Of a DNA stretch of 64,000 nucleotides, positions 47,388 to 54,684 are shown in pieces. The notes under the pieces were generated by a model that saw only the letters and a program-made list of their open reading frames with translations, searched no databases and had not been told where the DNA came from. The DNA lies in assembly GCF_000425105.1 (NCBI RefSeq), contig NZ_KE384303.1, positions 62,001 to 126,000 on the forward strand, read 5' to 3'. Source of the DNA: Agrococcus lahaulensis DSM 17612. Its GTDB lineage: Bacteria; Actinomycetota; Actinomycetes; Actinomycetales; Microbacteriaceae. Position 1 is the first letter of the stretch; every line of letters starts with the position of its first letter. A program made the translations under genes and the position numbers.

Positions 47388-48655
47388 CCGCCACCGTCCA
47401 GGCCACTCCCGAGCGGCTCGCCGCCGCGCGGAAGGCCGTCATCTCGAGCTCGATCGGCGCCGCCCTCGAGTGGTTCGACATCATCGTCTACGCCTCGTTC
47501 GCGGTCGTCATCACGCGGAACTTCTTCCCCGACGCGGGCGAGTACGGGCTCATCTACACGTTCGCGACCTTCGCGACGACCTACCTCATCCGCCCGCTCG
47601 GCGGCATGATCCTCGGCAGCTACGCCGACCGCAAGGGCCGCAAGAACGCGCTCACCCTCACGCTCCTGCTCATGATGGTCGGCACGCTGCTCATGGCCGT
47701 CGCGCCGACCTACGCCGCGGTCGGCGTGTGGGGCGGGGTCATCATCCTGCTCTCGCGGCTCATCCAGGGCTTCTCGGCCGGCGGCGAGTTCGGCACCGCG
47801 ACGACGTTCCTCATCGAGACGGCGCCGCACAAGAAGATGTTCTACGCGTCGTGGCAGATCGCCGCGCAGGGAGCGTCGATGCTGCTCGCCTCCGCCTTCG
47901 GCTTCGCGCTCAACACGGGGCTCTCGGAGGAGGCGCTCAACGACTGGGGCTGGCGCGTGCCGTTCTTCGTCGGCCTGCTCATCGGCCCCGTCGGCCTCTA
48001 CATCCGCGCCCGACTCGCGGAGCCCGAGGAGCTCGGCGTGCAGGAGCGCCGCAAGTCGCCGCTCGGCTCGCTGCTGCGCGAGCACTGGGGCCGGCTGCTC
48101 GCCGGCTCGGCGGTCATCGGCGTCGCGACGATCTCGGTCTACATGATCCTGTACATGCCGACGTTCGCCGTCACGAACCTCGACATCCCGCCGACCGCCG
48201 CGTACCTCGGCGGCGTCGTCGCGGGCACGATCACGATCTTCGGCTCGCCCTACGTCGGGCGGCTCGCCGACCGGGTCGGCCCCGCCCGGATCATGACGTG
48301 GGCGGCGGTCGCCGCGCTCGTGCTCGCGTGGCCGATCTTCCAGATCATCGTGAGCCTGCGCAGCGTCGCGGGGCTCGTCATCGCGATCGGCCTGCTCGGC
48401 ATCATCATGACGTTCTACTTCGCGCCTCTGCCGGGCCTGCTCTCGAACATGTTCCCCGCCGAGGTGCGCGGCACCGGGCTCTCGGTCACCTACAACGTCG
48501 GCGTCACGGTGCTCGGCGGCATCGCGCCGCTCGTGCTGACGTGGCTGCTCGAGGTCACCGGCAACCTCAACACGCCGAGCGTGTACTACATGGCGATCGC
48601 GGTGCTCTCGCTCGTCGGCCTGTACTTCGTGCGGAAGCGCTACCGGCTCTCGTGA
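47384..48655 (+). CDS. MFS transporter, MHS type
   Basis: A 423-aa transporter with 12 predicted helices. Family motifs are IGAALEWFDIIVYASFAVV, YLIRPLGGMILGSYADRKGRK and QGFSAGGEFGTATTF. The same class as the transporter at 37481 but clearly divergent from it. It is translationally coupled to the ArgE-like gene (ATGA), which suggests that it imports the N-acyl or similar substrate that the deacylase cuts. Confidence 0.92.
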   Translation: MTATVQATPERLAAARKAVISSSIGAALEWFDIIVYASFAVVITRNFFPDAGEYGLIYTFATFATTYLIRPLGGMILGSYADRKGRKNALTLTLLLMMVGTLLMAVAPTYAAVGVWGGVIILLSRLIQGFSAGGEFGTATTFLIETAPHKKMFYASWQIAAQGASMLLASAFGFALNTGLSEEALNDWGWRVPFFVGLLIGPVGLYIRARLAEPEELGVQERRKSPLGSLLREHWGRLLAGSAVIGVATISVYMILYMPTFAVTNLDIPPTAAYLGGVVAGTITIFGSPYVGRLADRVGPARIMTWAAVAALVLAWPIFQIIVSLRSVAGLVIAIGLLGIIMTFYFAPLPGLLSNMFPAEVRGTGLSVTYNVGVTVLGGIAPLVLTWLLEVTGNLNTPSVYYMAIAVLSLVGLYFVRKRYRLS

Positions 48656-48659
48656 GGGC

Positions 48660-48693
48660 GCGGGCCGCGCACGCCTCGGCGTCGGCGGCCCGC
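48660..48693. terminator. Nested hairpin between convergent genes
   Basis: GCGGGCCGC (48660-48668) pairs with GCGGCCCGC (48685-48693), and inside them ACGCC pairs with GGCGT. It lies 4 bp after the transporter stop and before the end of xseA. Confidence 0.65.
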
Positions 48694-48701
48694 ACCACCG
48701 G

Positions 48702-49925
48702 CTACGACTCGGCGTGGGCGGCCAGGACCTCCGCGTCGAGCGTGCCGCGCGCGAGCGTCACGAGCAGCGCGTCGCCCGCCGCGAGCGAGGTCGCGTCGCG
48801 CGCGACCGAGCCCGTCCCGGTCTGCACGACCGCGTAGCCGCGATCGAGCGTGGCCTGCGGGCTGAGCGCCCGGAGCGTCTGCCGGAGGTGGTCGAGGCGC
48901 TGGTGCGCGACGTCGACGAGCCTCGCGGCGAGCTCGTCGGAGCGCGCCGTGAGCCGCGCGAGGTCCTCCTCGCGCGCATCGACGATCGACTCGGGGCGCG
49001 AGAGCGCCGGCCGCGAGCGGATCGCCTCGAGCCGCTCCGTCTCCCGCGCGACGTGCTGGGTGACGCGCTGCCGCAGCTGGGCGCGCGCCTGCGCGATGCG
49101 GGCGAGCTCCTCCGCGACGTCCGGCACGACGCGCTTGGCCGCATCCGTCGGTGTCGACGCGCGCAGGTCGGCGACGTCGTCGAGCAGCGGCCGGTCGGCC
49201 TCGTGCCCGATCGCCGAGACGATCGGCGTCGTCGCCGCCGCGACGGCGCGGACGAGCCGCTCGTCGCTGAAGCCGAGCAGGTTCTGGAAGTCGCCGCCGC
49301 CGCGGGCGATGATGATGACGTCGACCTCGGGGTCGGCCTCGAGCCGCTCGAGCGCCGCGAGCACGGTCGGCACCGTCTGGTCGCCCTGCACCGCGGCGTG
49401 CTCGACGCGGAACTCGACGCCGGGCCAGCGCAGCTGGGCGTTGCGCAGCACGTCCTTCTCGGCGTCCGAGTCGCGGCCCGTGATGAGGCCGATGCGCCCC
49501 GGGAGGAAGGGGAGCGGCCGCTTGCGCGACGCGTCGAAGAGCCCCTCGGCGGCGAGCGAGCGGCGCAGCGCCTCGAGGCGCGCGAGCAGGTCGCCGAGCC
49601 CGACGTGGCGGATCTGCTGCGTGATCATCGAGAGCGTGCCGGCGCGCGGCCAGTAGTCGGGCTTGACGAGCAGCACGACGCGGTCGCCCTGGCCGAAGTC
49701 GCCCTCGATGCGCGCGAGCGTCGAGCTCCAGACGTTGAAGGCGACGGTGGAGTCGCCCGAGACGTCCTTGAGCTTGCCGAAGACGTTGCCGCGCGACGCG
49801 GACCACTGGGTGATCTCGCCCTCGACCCACAGGTGGCCGAGCCGGCCGATGTAGCCCTTGAGCTCCGCGCCGAGCCGGTCGACGCTCCACGGCTCGTCCG
49901 GCGTGCCCGTGATCCGCTCGGCCAT
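48702..49925 (-). CDS. xseA: Exodeoxyribonuclease VII large subunit
   Basis: A 407-aa catalytic subunit of ExoVII. The N-terminal OB-fold (WVEGEITQWSASRGNVFGKLKD, about residues 33-54) is followed by the catalytic domain with FLPGRIGLITGRDSDAEKDVL and ARGGGDFQNLLGFSDE, the coiled-coil region for XseB binding (RQRVTQHVARETERLEAI), and the C-terminal LDRGYAVV motif. A GAGGAG site fixes the ATG. It is divergent from ispH, as in other actinobacteria. Confidence 0.94.
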   Translation of the reverse strand: MAERITGTPDEPWSVDRLGAELKGYIGRLGHLWVEGEITQWSASRGNVFGKLKDVSGDSTVAFNVWSSTLARIEGDFGQGDRVVLLVKPDYWPRAGTLSMITQQIRHVGLGDLLARLEALRRSLAAEGLFDASRKRPLPFLPGRIGLITGRDSDAEKDVLRNAQLRWPGVEFRVEHAAVQGDQTVPTVLAALERLEADPEVDVIIIARGGGDFQNLLGFSDERLVRAVAAATTPIVSAIGHEADRPLLDDVADLRASTPTDAAKRVVPDVAEELARIAQARAQLRQRVTQHVARETERLEAIRSRPALSRPESIVDAREEDLARLTARSDELAARLVDVAHQRLDHLRQTLRALSPQATLDRGYAVVQTGTGSVARDATSLAAGDALLVTLARGTLDAEVLAAHAES

Positions 49926-49991
49926 CGCGCTCCTCTCGCGGGCCGCCCCACCGAGACCTCCGGGGCCGGGGCAGCCCATAGGTCGGCATCG

Positions 49992-49997
49992 TAGACT
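49992..49997 (+). promoter_or_regulatory. -10 box of ispH (leaderless)
   Basis: TAGACT starts 12 nt before the GTG of ispH. Confidence 0.5.
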
Positions 49998-50003
49998 GGA
50001 CCG

Positions 50004-51032
50004 GTGACCATCACGAACGGCAGAGTGCCCCTCGACGCCCCGCGTCCGGTGCTCCGTCGGGGTCGCCTGCAGGCCGTCCCGACCGACGCGCCCAAGCGCA
50101 TCCTGCTCGCCACGCCGCGCGGCTACTGCGCCGGCGTCGACCGCGCGGTGCTCGCCGTCGAGAAGGCGCTCGAGCAGTACGACGAGCCCATCTACGTGCG
50201 CAAGGAGATCGTGCACAACAAGCACGTCGTCTCGTCGCTCGAGGCGGAGGGCGCGATCTTCGTCGACGAGGTGGATGCGGTGCCCGAGGGCGCGCGCGTC
50301 ATCTTCAGCGCCCACGGGGTGAGCCCGGCCGTCGTGCGGGCCGCCGAGGAGCGCGGGCTCTCGGCGATCGACGCGACGTGCCCGCTCGTGACCAAGGTGC
50401 ACCGCGAGGCCGTGCGGTTCGGCCGCGACGACTTCGAGATCCTGCTCGTCGGCCACGAGGGCCACGAGGAGGTCGAGGGCACCGCGGGCCACGCGCCCGA
50501 CCGGGTGACGATCGTCAACAACCCCGACGAGGCCGACACCGTGCAGGTGCGGAACCCCGACAAGCTCGTGTGGCTCAGCCAGACGACGCTCTCGGTCGAC
50601 GAGACGATGGAGACGGTGCGGCGGCTGCGCGCGCGCTTCCCCAACCTGCAGGACCCGCCGAGCGACGACATCTGCTACGCGACGCAGAACCGCCAGGTCG
50701 CGGTGAAGAAGATCGCGCCCGAGGCCGACCTCGTGATCGTCGTCGGCAGTGCCAACTCCTCCAACTCGGTGCGGCTCGTCGAGGTCGCGCTCGAGCACGG
50801 CGCGAAGGCGGCGCACCGCGTCGACTTCTCGACCGAGATCCAGCAGGAGTGGCTCGAGGGCGTCGGGACGATCGGCGTCACGAGCGGCGCGAGCGTGCCC
50901 GAGGGGCTCGTGCGCGAGGTGCTCATGGAGCTCGAGGACGCCGGCTTCGGCGACGTCACCGAGGTGCGCACCGCCGAGGAGGACCTCATCTTCTCGCTCC
51001 CGAAGGAGCTGCGGCCGAGCCGTCGCCGCTGA
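50004..51032 (+). CDS. ispH: 4-hydroxy-3-methylbut-2-enyl diphosphate reductase
   Basis: Last enzyme of the MEP pathway; reduces HMBPP to IPP and DMAPP with a [4Fe-4S] cluster. The three cluster cysteines are C42 ([11 protein letters not shown]), C126 ([11 protein letters not shown]) and C224 ([11 protein letters not shown]). The SNSVRL motif and [12 protein letters not shown] are present. At 342 aa, with an N-terminal extension of about 30 residues, it is typical for actinobacteria. The stop codon is in a 16-bp tandem duplication. Confidence 0.96.
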   Translation: MTITNGRVPLDAPRPVLRRGRLQAVPTDAPKRILLATPRGYCAGVDRAVLAVEKALEQYDEPIYVRKEIVHNKHVVSSLEAEGAIFVDEVDAVPEGARVIFSAHGVSPAVVRAAEERGLSAIDATCPLVTKVHREAVRFGRDDFEILLVGHEGHEEVEGTAGHAPDRVTIVNNPDEADTVQVRNPDKLVWLSQTTLSVDETMETVRRLRARFPNLQDPPSDDICYATQNRQVAVKKIAPEADLVIVVGSANSSNSVRLVEVALEHGAKAAHRVDFSTEIQQEWLEGVGTIGVTSGASVPEGLVREVLMELEDAGFGDVTEVRTAEEDLIFSLPKELRPSRRR

Positions 51033-51062
51033 GGCGTCTTGGCGCTGAGGCGTCCTGGCGCT
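51031..51062 (+). repeat. 16-bp tandem duplication at the ispH stop
   Basis: GAGGCGTCTTGGCGCT (51031-51046) is followed directly by GAGGCGTCCTGGCGCT (51047-51062). One mismatch. The repeat includes the last two bases of the ispH stop codon, and each junction recreates a CTGAGG sequence. Confidence 0.7.
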
Positions 51063-51078
51063 GTCCAGGGTGCGTGGA

Positions 51079-51084
51079 TACGCT
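51079..51084 (+). promoter_or_regulatory. -10 box of the acidic-protein gene (leaderless)
   Basis: TACGCT starts 12 nt before the ATG at 51091. Confidence 0.45.
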
Positions 51085-51090
51085 CGCCGC

Positions 51091-51408
51091 ATGGCAGACG
51101 TGCAGCAGGACGACCAGTGGGCCGAGCAGATGGCTGACGGCGAGGACTTCGACGAGTCGATGGGCGACCCGGCGGACGACGACCGCGTGCTCGCCACCGA
51201 CGAGCTCGACGAGATCGGCGACGACGATGCCCCCGAGGGCGCCGAGTCGCGCGACGAGGAGTGGGAGGGCGACGACCCCGCCGACATCCCCGACGAGCAC
51301 GGCGGCTCGCAGGCCAGCGTCGACACCGACGACAACGGCGTCGACGACACGACGATGCCCGAGGGCACCGACAGCATCATCGACGCGACCGACGACGACT
51401 GGGAGTAG
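51091..51408 (+). CDS. Very acidic small protein
   Basis: A 105-aa protein, predicted disordered. About 40 percent of residues are Asp or Glu and there are almost no Lys or Arg (three Arg). No signal peptide and no Cys. The sequence contains DTDDNGVDDTTMPEGTDS, which resembles an EF-hand-like or RTX-like calcium loop but is isolated. I do not recognise a family beyond similar acidic actinobacterial proteins next to ispH. A leaderless promoter fits the ATG. The next gene starts 4 bp after the stop, so the two are co-transcribed. Confidence 0.7.
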   Translation: MADVQQDDQWAEQMADGEDFDESMGDPADDDRVLATDELDEIGDDDAPEGAESRDEEWEGDDPADIPDEHGGSQASVDTDDNGVDDTTMPEGTDSIIDATDDDWE

Positions 51409-51412
51409 GGCG

Positions 51413-51592
51413 ATGGCACAGCGGCGGGGCGTCATGGCACGGCTCAAGCGGTTCTGGCAGGGACTGACCGGCTCCGGCGTGCGCACCTACGGCGACGACG
51501 CGCTGCCCGGCGCCCACGACGCAGACCCGGCCGCGCGGGCGAACGCCGAGATCCAGACCCGCAACCGGCTGCGCGGGAGCAACGCGCCCTGA
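51413..51592 (+). CDS. Small basic protein, partner of the acidic protein
   Basis: A 59-aa protein, too short for many gene finders. The N-terminal half is basic and amphipathic (RRGVMARLKRFWQGL), followed by a polar, probably disordered part. A GGGAGTAGGG sequence before the ATG includes the stop of the acidic gene and can serve as ribosome-binding site. ATG 51434 is an alternative start. The opposite charge of the two co-transcribed products suggests that they may bind each other; this is inference. Confidence 0.55.
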   Translation: MAQRRGVMARLKRFWQGLTGSGVRTYGDDALPGAHDADPAARANAEIQTRNRLRGSNAP

Positions 51593-51599
51593 CGCGGCG

Positions 51600-52835
51600 T
51601 CAGCCGACGAGGCGCTCGAGCACGCGCACGGCCTCGCCGGTGCCGTCCTCGTCGCGGATGCGCTCGCCGAGCTCCGCCGCGCGCTCGCGGTAGGAGGGGG
51701 TGGCGACGAGCATCGACAGCCGCGCGTGGAGCGACTCCGGCGTCAGCTGCCGCTGCGGCAGCGGCGCCGGCCCGACGCCGAGCCGTTCGACGCGACGGCC
51801 CCAGAAGGGCTGATCCCCGAGGAACGGCACGACGAGCGTCGGGCGCCCCGCGCGGAGGCCCGCCGCGAGCGTGCCGGAGCCGCCGTGGTGCACGACCGCG
51901 TCCACGCGCGGGAAGAGCCAGTCGTGCGGCGCGCCGTCGACGACGAGCACGTCGTCGTCGCCCTCGAGGTCCAACCCGCCCCACCCACGCAGCACGACGG
52001 CCCGCACGCCCGCCGCGACGACGCCGTGCAGCACCGCGTCGCTGCGCCTGCGATCGCCGCCCTCGAACTGCATGCTTCCGAAGCCGATCGCCACGAGCGG
52101 CCGGTCGCGCTCCCGCTCGACGAAGCTCGCGAGCTCCTCGCGCGGCGACCATGCCGGATCCCGGCCGAGGAACCACGCGCCGGTGACGTGCGCCTCGGGC
52201 GGGAAGTCGGCGGGCACGGGGAGGATGTGCCGGCTGTAGGGGTAGAGGATGTGCCGGGGCCCGCCGTCGGGTTGCGCGAGGATCCGCGACCAGCGCGAGA
52301 TGCGCGGCAGGCCGAGCTCGCCTCGGAACCGGTTGATCATGCCGCCGTAGGCGAGCGCAGTCGTGCGGAGCAGCTGGTAGCTCGGCCGGTTGAGCCGAGC
52401 GGGGAGCGTCGGGAGGAACGGGAGCGGGAAGGCATCGGTCGGCGTGAAGCAGGGCAGCGGCAGCGACAGCGCGCCGGGGACCCCGAGGCGCTCGGCGACG
52501 GTGTCGCCGCCGAGCGCCTTCGGGTGGTGCACGACGATGTCGGGCGCGACGTCGCGCGCGATCCGCCACTGGTCGGCGAACGAGGCGCGCGTGGCGTCGA
52601 GCATCGCGGGCGCGTGCCGCAGCGGGCTCGACTCGGACGCCATGAGCGCGCGCATCGCCTCGTGCATGCCCTCGAATGCGGGCTCGAGCCGGATGCCCGC
52701 GAGAGCGGCGAGGTCTGCGTGGGCGGAGGGGGCGGCGAGCACCGCCTCGTGCCCCGCCTCGCGCAGTGCCTTGCCGAGCGCCGCATACGGCTGCACGTCA
52801 CCGCGCGTGCCGTAGGCGAGGATCAGCGCGCGCAT
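51600..52835 (-). CDS. Glycosyltransferase, GT1 / UGT-like (GT-B fold)
   Basis: A 411-aa glycosyltransferase like those acting on sterols, macrolides, glycopeptides or glycolipids. The N-terminal Rossmann half starts MRALILAYGTRGDVQPYAALG. The nucleotide-sugar-binding half has VVHHGGSGTLAAGLRAGRPTLVVPFLGDQPFWGRRVERLG, the plant-UGT-like donor motif with D-Q. No aglycone pathway is nearby. It starts 13 bp after the fba stop on the same strand, so it is probably read through from fba, an odd pairing. Confidence 0.88.
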   Translation of the reverse strand: MRALILAYGTRGDVQPYAALGKALREAGHEAVLAAPSAHADLAALAGIRLEPAFEGMHEAMRALMASESSPLRHAPAMLDATRASFADQWRIARDVAPDIVVHHPKALGGDTVAERLGVPGALSLPLPCFTPTDAFPLPFLPTLPARLNRPSYQLLRTTALAYGGMINRFRGELGLPRISRWSRILAQPDGGPRHILYPYSRHILPVPADFPPEAHVTGAWFLGRDPAWSPREELASFVERERDRPLVAIGFGSMQFEGGDRRRSDAVLHGVVAAGVRAVVLRGWGGLDLEGDDDVLVVDGAPHDWLFPRVDAVVHHGGSGTLAAGLRAGRPTLVVPFLGDQPFWGRRVERLGVGPAPLPQRQLTPESLHARLSMLVATPSYRERAAELGERIRDEDGTGEAVRVLERLVG

Positions 52836-52848
52836 CCCCGCACCGGTG

Positions 52849-53874
52849 CTACTTGCTCGACCAGCCGGCCGAGCCGAGCTGCTGCGTCGCCTCGACGACG
52901 CGCTGCGCCATCGCCGACTCCGCGGCCTTGCCCCACGAGCGGGGGTCGTAGACCTTCTTGTTGCCGACGTCGCCGTCGACCTTGAGCACCCCGTCGTAGT
53001 TCGAGAACATGCTGTGCGCGACCTGGCGCGTGTAGGCGTACTGCGTGTCGGTGTCGATGTTCATCTTCACGACGCCGTTGCGCACCGCCTCGGCGATCTC
53101 CTCGTCGCTCGAGCCCGAGCCGCCGTGGAAGACGAGGTCGAGCGGCTTCTCGCCCGTCCCGTACTTCTCGGCGAGGCCCTGCTGGATCTGCCCGAGCAGC
53201 TCCGGGCGCAGCTTGACGTTGCCCGGCTTGTAGACGCCGTGCACGTTGCCGAACGTGAGCGCCGCCATGTAGCGGCCCTGCTCGCCGAGGCCGAGCGCCT
53301 CGACCGTCGCGATCGCGTCGTCGAGCGTCGTGTAGAGCTGGTCGTTGATCTCGTGGCTCACGCCGTCCTCCTCGCCGCCGACGACGCCGATCTCGACCTC
53401 GAGCACCTGGCCGAGCGCCTGGGTGCGGGGCAGCAGCTGCTTGGCGATCTCGAGGTTCTCCTCGAGCGGCACGGCCGAGCCGTCCCACATGTGCGACTGG
53501 AAGAGGGGAGCGCGACCCGCGCGGACCTCCTCCTCGCTCGCCTCGAGCAGCGGCATGACGAAGCCGTCGAGCGCGTCCTTCGGGCAGTGGTCGGTGTGGA
53601 GCGCGACCGTGATCGGGTAGGCCTTCGCGACCTCGGTGACGAAGCGCGCGAACGCGATCGCGCCGCCCGCGCGGTTCTTCACGCTCTGGCCGGCGAAGTA
53701 GTCGGCGCCGCCCGTCGTGACCTGGATGATGCCGTCGGAGCCGGCCTCGGACAGCCCCTGCAGCACGGCGTTGATCGTGGAGGAGGACGAGACGTTGATG
53801 GCGGGGTAGGCGAAGGCGTTCGACTTCGCCTTGTCGAGCATCTCGGCGTACTGCTCGGGCGTTGCGACGGGCAT
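52849..53874 (-). CDS. fba: Class II fructose-bisphosphate aldolase
   Basis: A 341-aa zinc-dependent aldolase of glycolysis and gluconeogenesis. Zinc and catalytic motifs are ALHTDHCPKD (about residues 90-99), the EIGVVGGEEDGV region, FGNVHGVY, and LVFHGGSGSSDEEI with the phosphate-binding Gly/Ser. MPVATPEQYAEML is the usual start and AGGAGC is its ribosome-binding site. A 16-residue upstream extension is possible but unlike the family. glpX, the opposing gluconeogenic enzyme, lies 0.8 kb away on the other strand. Confidence 0.95.
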   Translation of the reverse strand: MPVATPEQYAEMLDKAKSNAFAYPAINVSSSSTINAVLQGLSEAGSDGIIQVTTGGADYFAGQSVKNRAGGAIAFARFVTEVAKAYPITVALHTDHCPKDALDGFVMPLLEASEEEVRAGRAPLFQSHMWDGSAVPLEENLEIAKQLLPRTQALGQVLEVEIGVVGGEEDGVSHEINDQLYTTLDDAIATVEALGLGEQGRYMAALTFGNVHGVYKPGNVKLRPELLGQIQQGLAEKYGTGEKPLDLVFHGGSGSSDEEIAEAVRNGVVKMNIDTDTQYAYTRQVAHSMFSNYDGVLKVDGDVGNKKVYDPRSWGKAAESAMAQRVVEATQQLGSAGWSSK

Positions 53875-53941
53875 GGTGCGGCTCCTGACTCGTCTGTGGG
53901 CGCGAGCCGCCTGGCGCGGCATCGCGGGATCGGTCTCAGTC

Positions 53942-53947
53942 TAGGCT
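53942..53947 (+). promoter_or_regulatory. Candidate -10 box of the DhaL-like gene
   Basis: TAGGCT would give a leader of about 40 nt with GAGGAGGG as ribosome-binding site before the ATG at 53994. Confidence 0.4.
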
Positions 53948-53993
53948 TCAGGCAACCGCCGGGGGTGAGTCGCCCGGCTCGAGGAGGGTCAGC

Positions 53994-54599
53994 ATGCAGC
54001 ACGACGACATCGTCCGCGCGGCGCTCGACCGCATCGTCGCGGCGCTCGCGGAGGCGAGCGACGACCTCGACGGTCTCGACGCCGTCGCGAGCGACGGCAA
54101 CCACGGCCAGCACGTGCTCGCGGGCGCGACCGCCGCGCGCGACGCCGCGGCCGGCGCCCCCGCGGGCGCCGCCCTCGCGTCGGCCGCCGAGGCGTGGCGC
54201 GCCGGCGCGGGCTTCTCCAACCCGCTGTGGGGCGCGGTGCTCGGCGCCGCGGCATCCGTCGAGCGGCAGGGCCCGGTCGCGATGGTCGACGCCGCGCTCG
54301 AGGCGCTCCACGCCATGACCGATGCGAACGTCGGCGACAAGTCGGTCGTCGACACGCTCGTGCCCGCGCTCGACGACGCGCGCGACCACCTCCTGCGCGG
54401 CGAGACGGTGACCGTCGCCGCCGCCCGCGCCGCGGACATCGCCGAGGAGGCCGCGCTCGAGACGGCCGCCCTCGAGGCGCGCTTCGACGCATCCAATCCC
54501 GACATCGGCTACCCCGACCCCGGCGCGACCTCGTCGGCGGTCATCCTCGGGGCGCTCGCCGCGACGATCGCCGAGCTGAGCGGCGACGCCGACGCGTGA
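53994..54599 (+). CDS. DhaL-like (DAK2-domain) protein with altered ADP/Mg site
   Basis: A 201-aa all-helical protein resembling DhaL, the ADP-binding subunit of PTS-type dihydroxyacetone kinase. Aligned motifs: VASDGNHGQHVLAG corresponds to the GDGDHGxN Mg-binding loop, NVGDKSVVDTLVPAL to the GDKTMVD motif, and GYPDPGATSSAVIL to the QDPGA motif. In the first motif one metal-binding Asp is Asn (N in DGNHG). No dhaK or dhaM is adjacent. It may be a regulatory or divergent kinase subunit. It lies between fba and glpX. Confidence 0.65.
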   Translation: MQHDDIVRAALDRIVAALAEASDDLDGLDAVASDGNHGQHVLAGATAARDAAAGAPAGAALASAAEAWRAGAGFSNPLWGAVLGAAASVERQGPVAMVDAALEALHAMTDANVGDKSVVDTLVPALDDARDHLLRGETVTVAAARAADIAEEAALETAALEARFDASNPDIGYPDPGATSSAVILGALAATIAELSGDADA

Positions 54600-54648
54600 C
54601 GCGCGGTCGGGCCGCGCCCGCATGGCATGGCCCACGCATCCGCATCAC

Positions 54649-54654
54649 TAGGCT
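54649..54654 (+). promoter_or_regulatory. Candidate -10 box of glpX
   Basis: TAGGCT places the transcript start about 24 nt before GTG 54685. The GGAGGA ribosome-binding site (54675-54680) then lies inside the leader. Confidence 0.4.
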
Positions 54655-54684
54655 CGGGGGCAAGGCCAACCGATGGAGGACACC

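Noticed and set aside
46094-48702. Mobile element carrying the M20-MHS pair
   Set aside because: I found no transposase, integrase, terminal inverted repeats, target-site duplication or tRNA at either edge. An insertion is inferred only from gene order.
51347-51385. Functional EF-hand calcium site in the acidic protein
   Set aside because: The Asp spacing is suggestive but there are no flanking helices, and the whole protein is acidic, so a chance match is likely.
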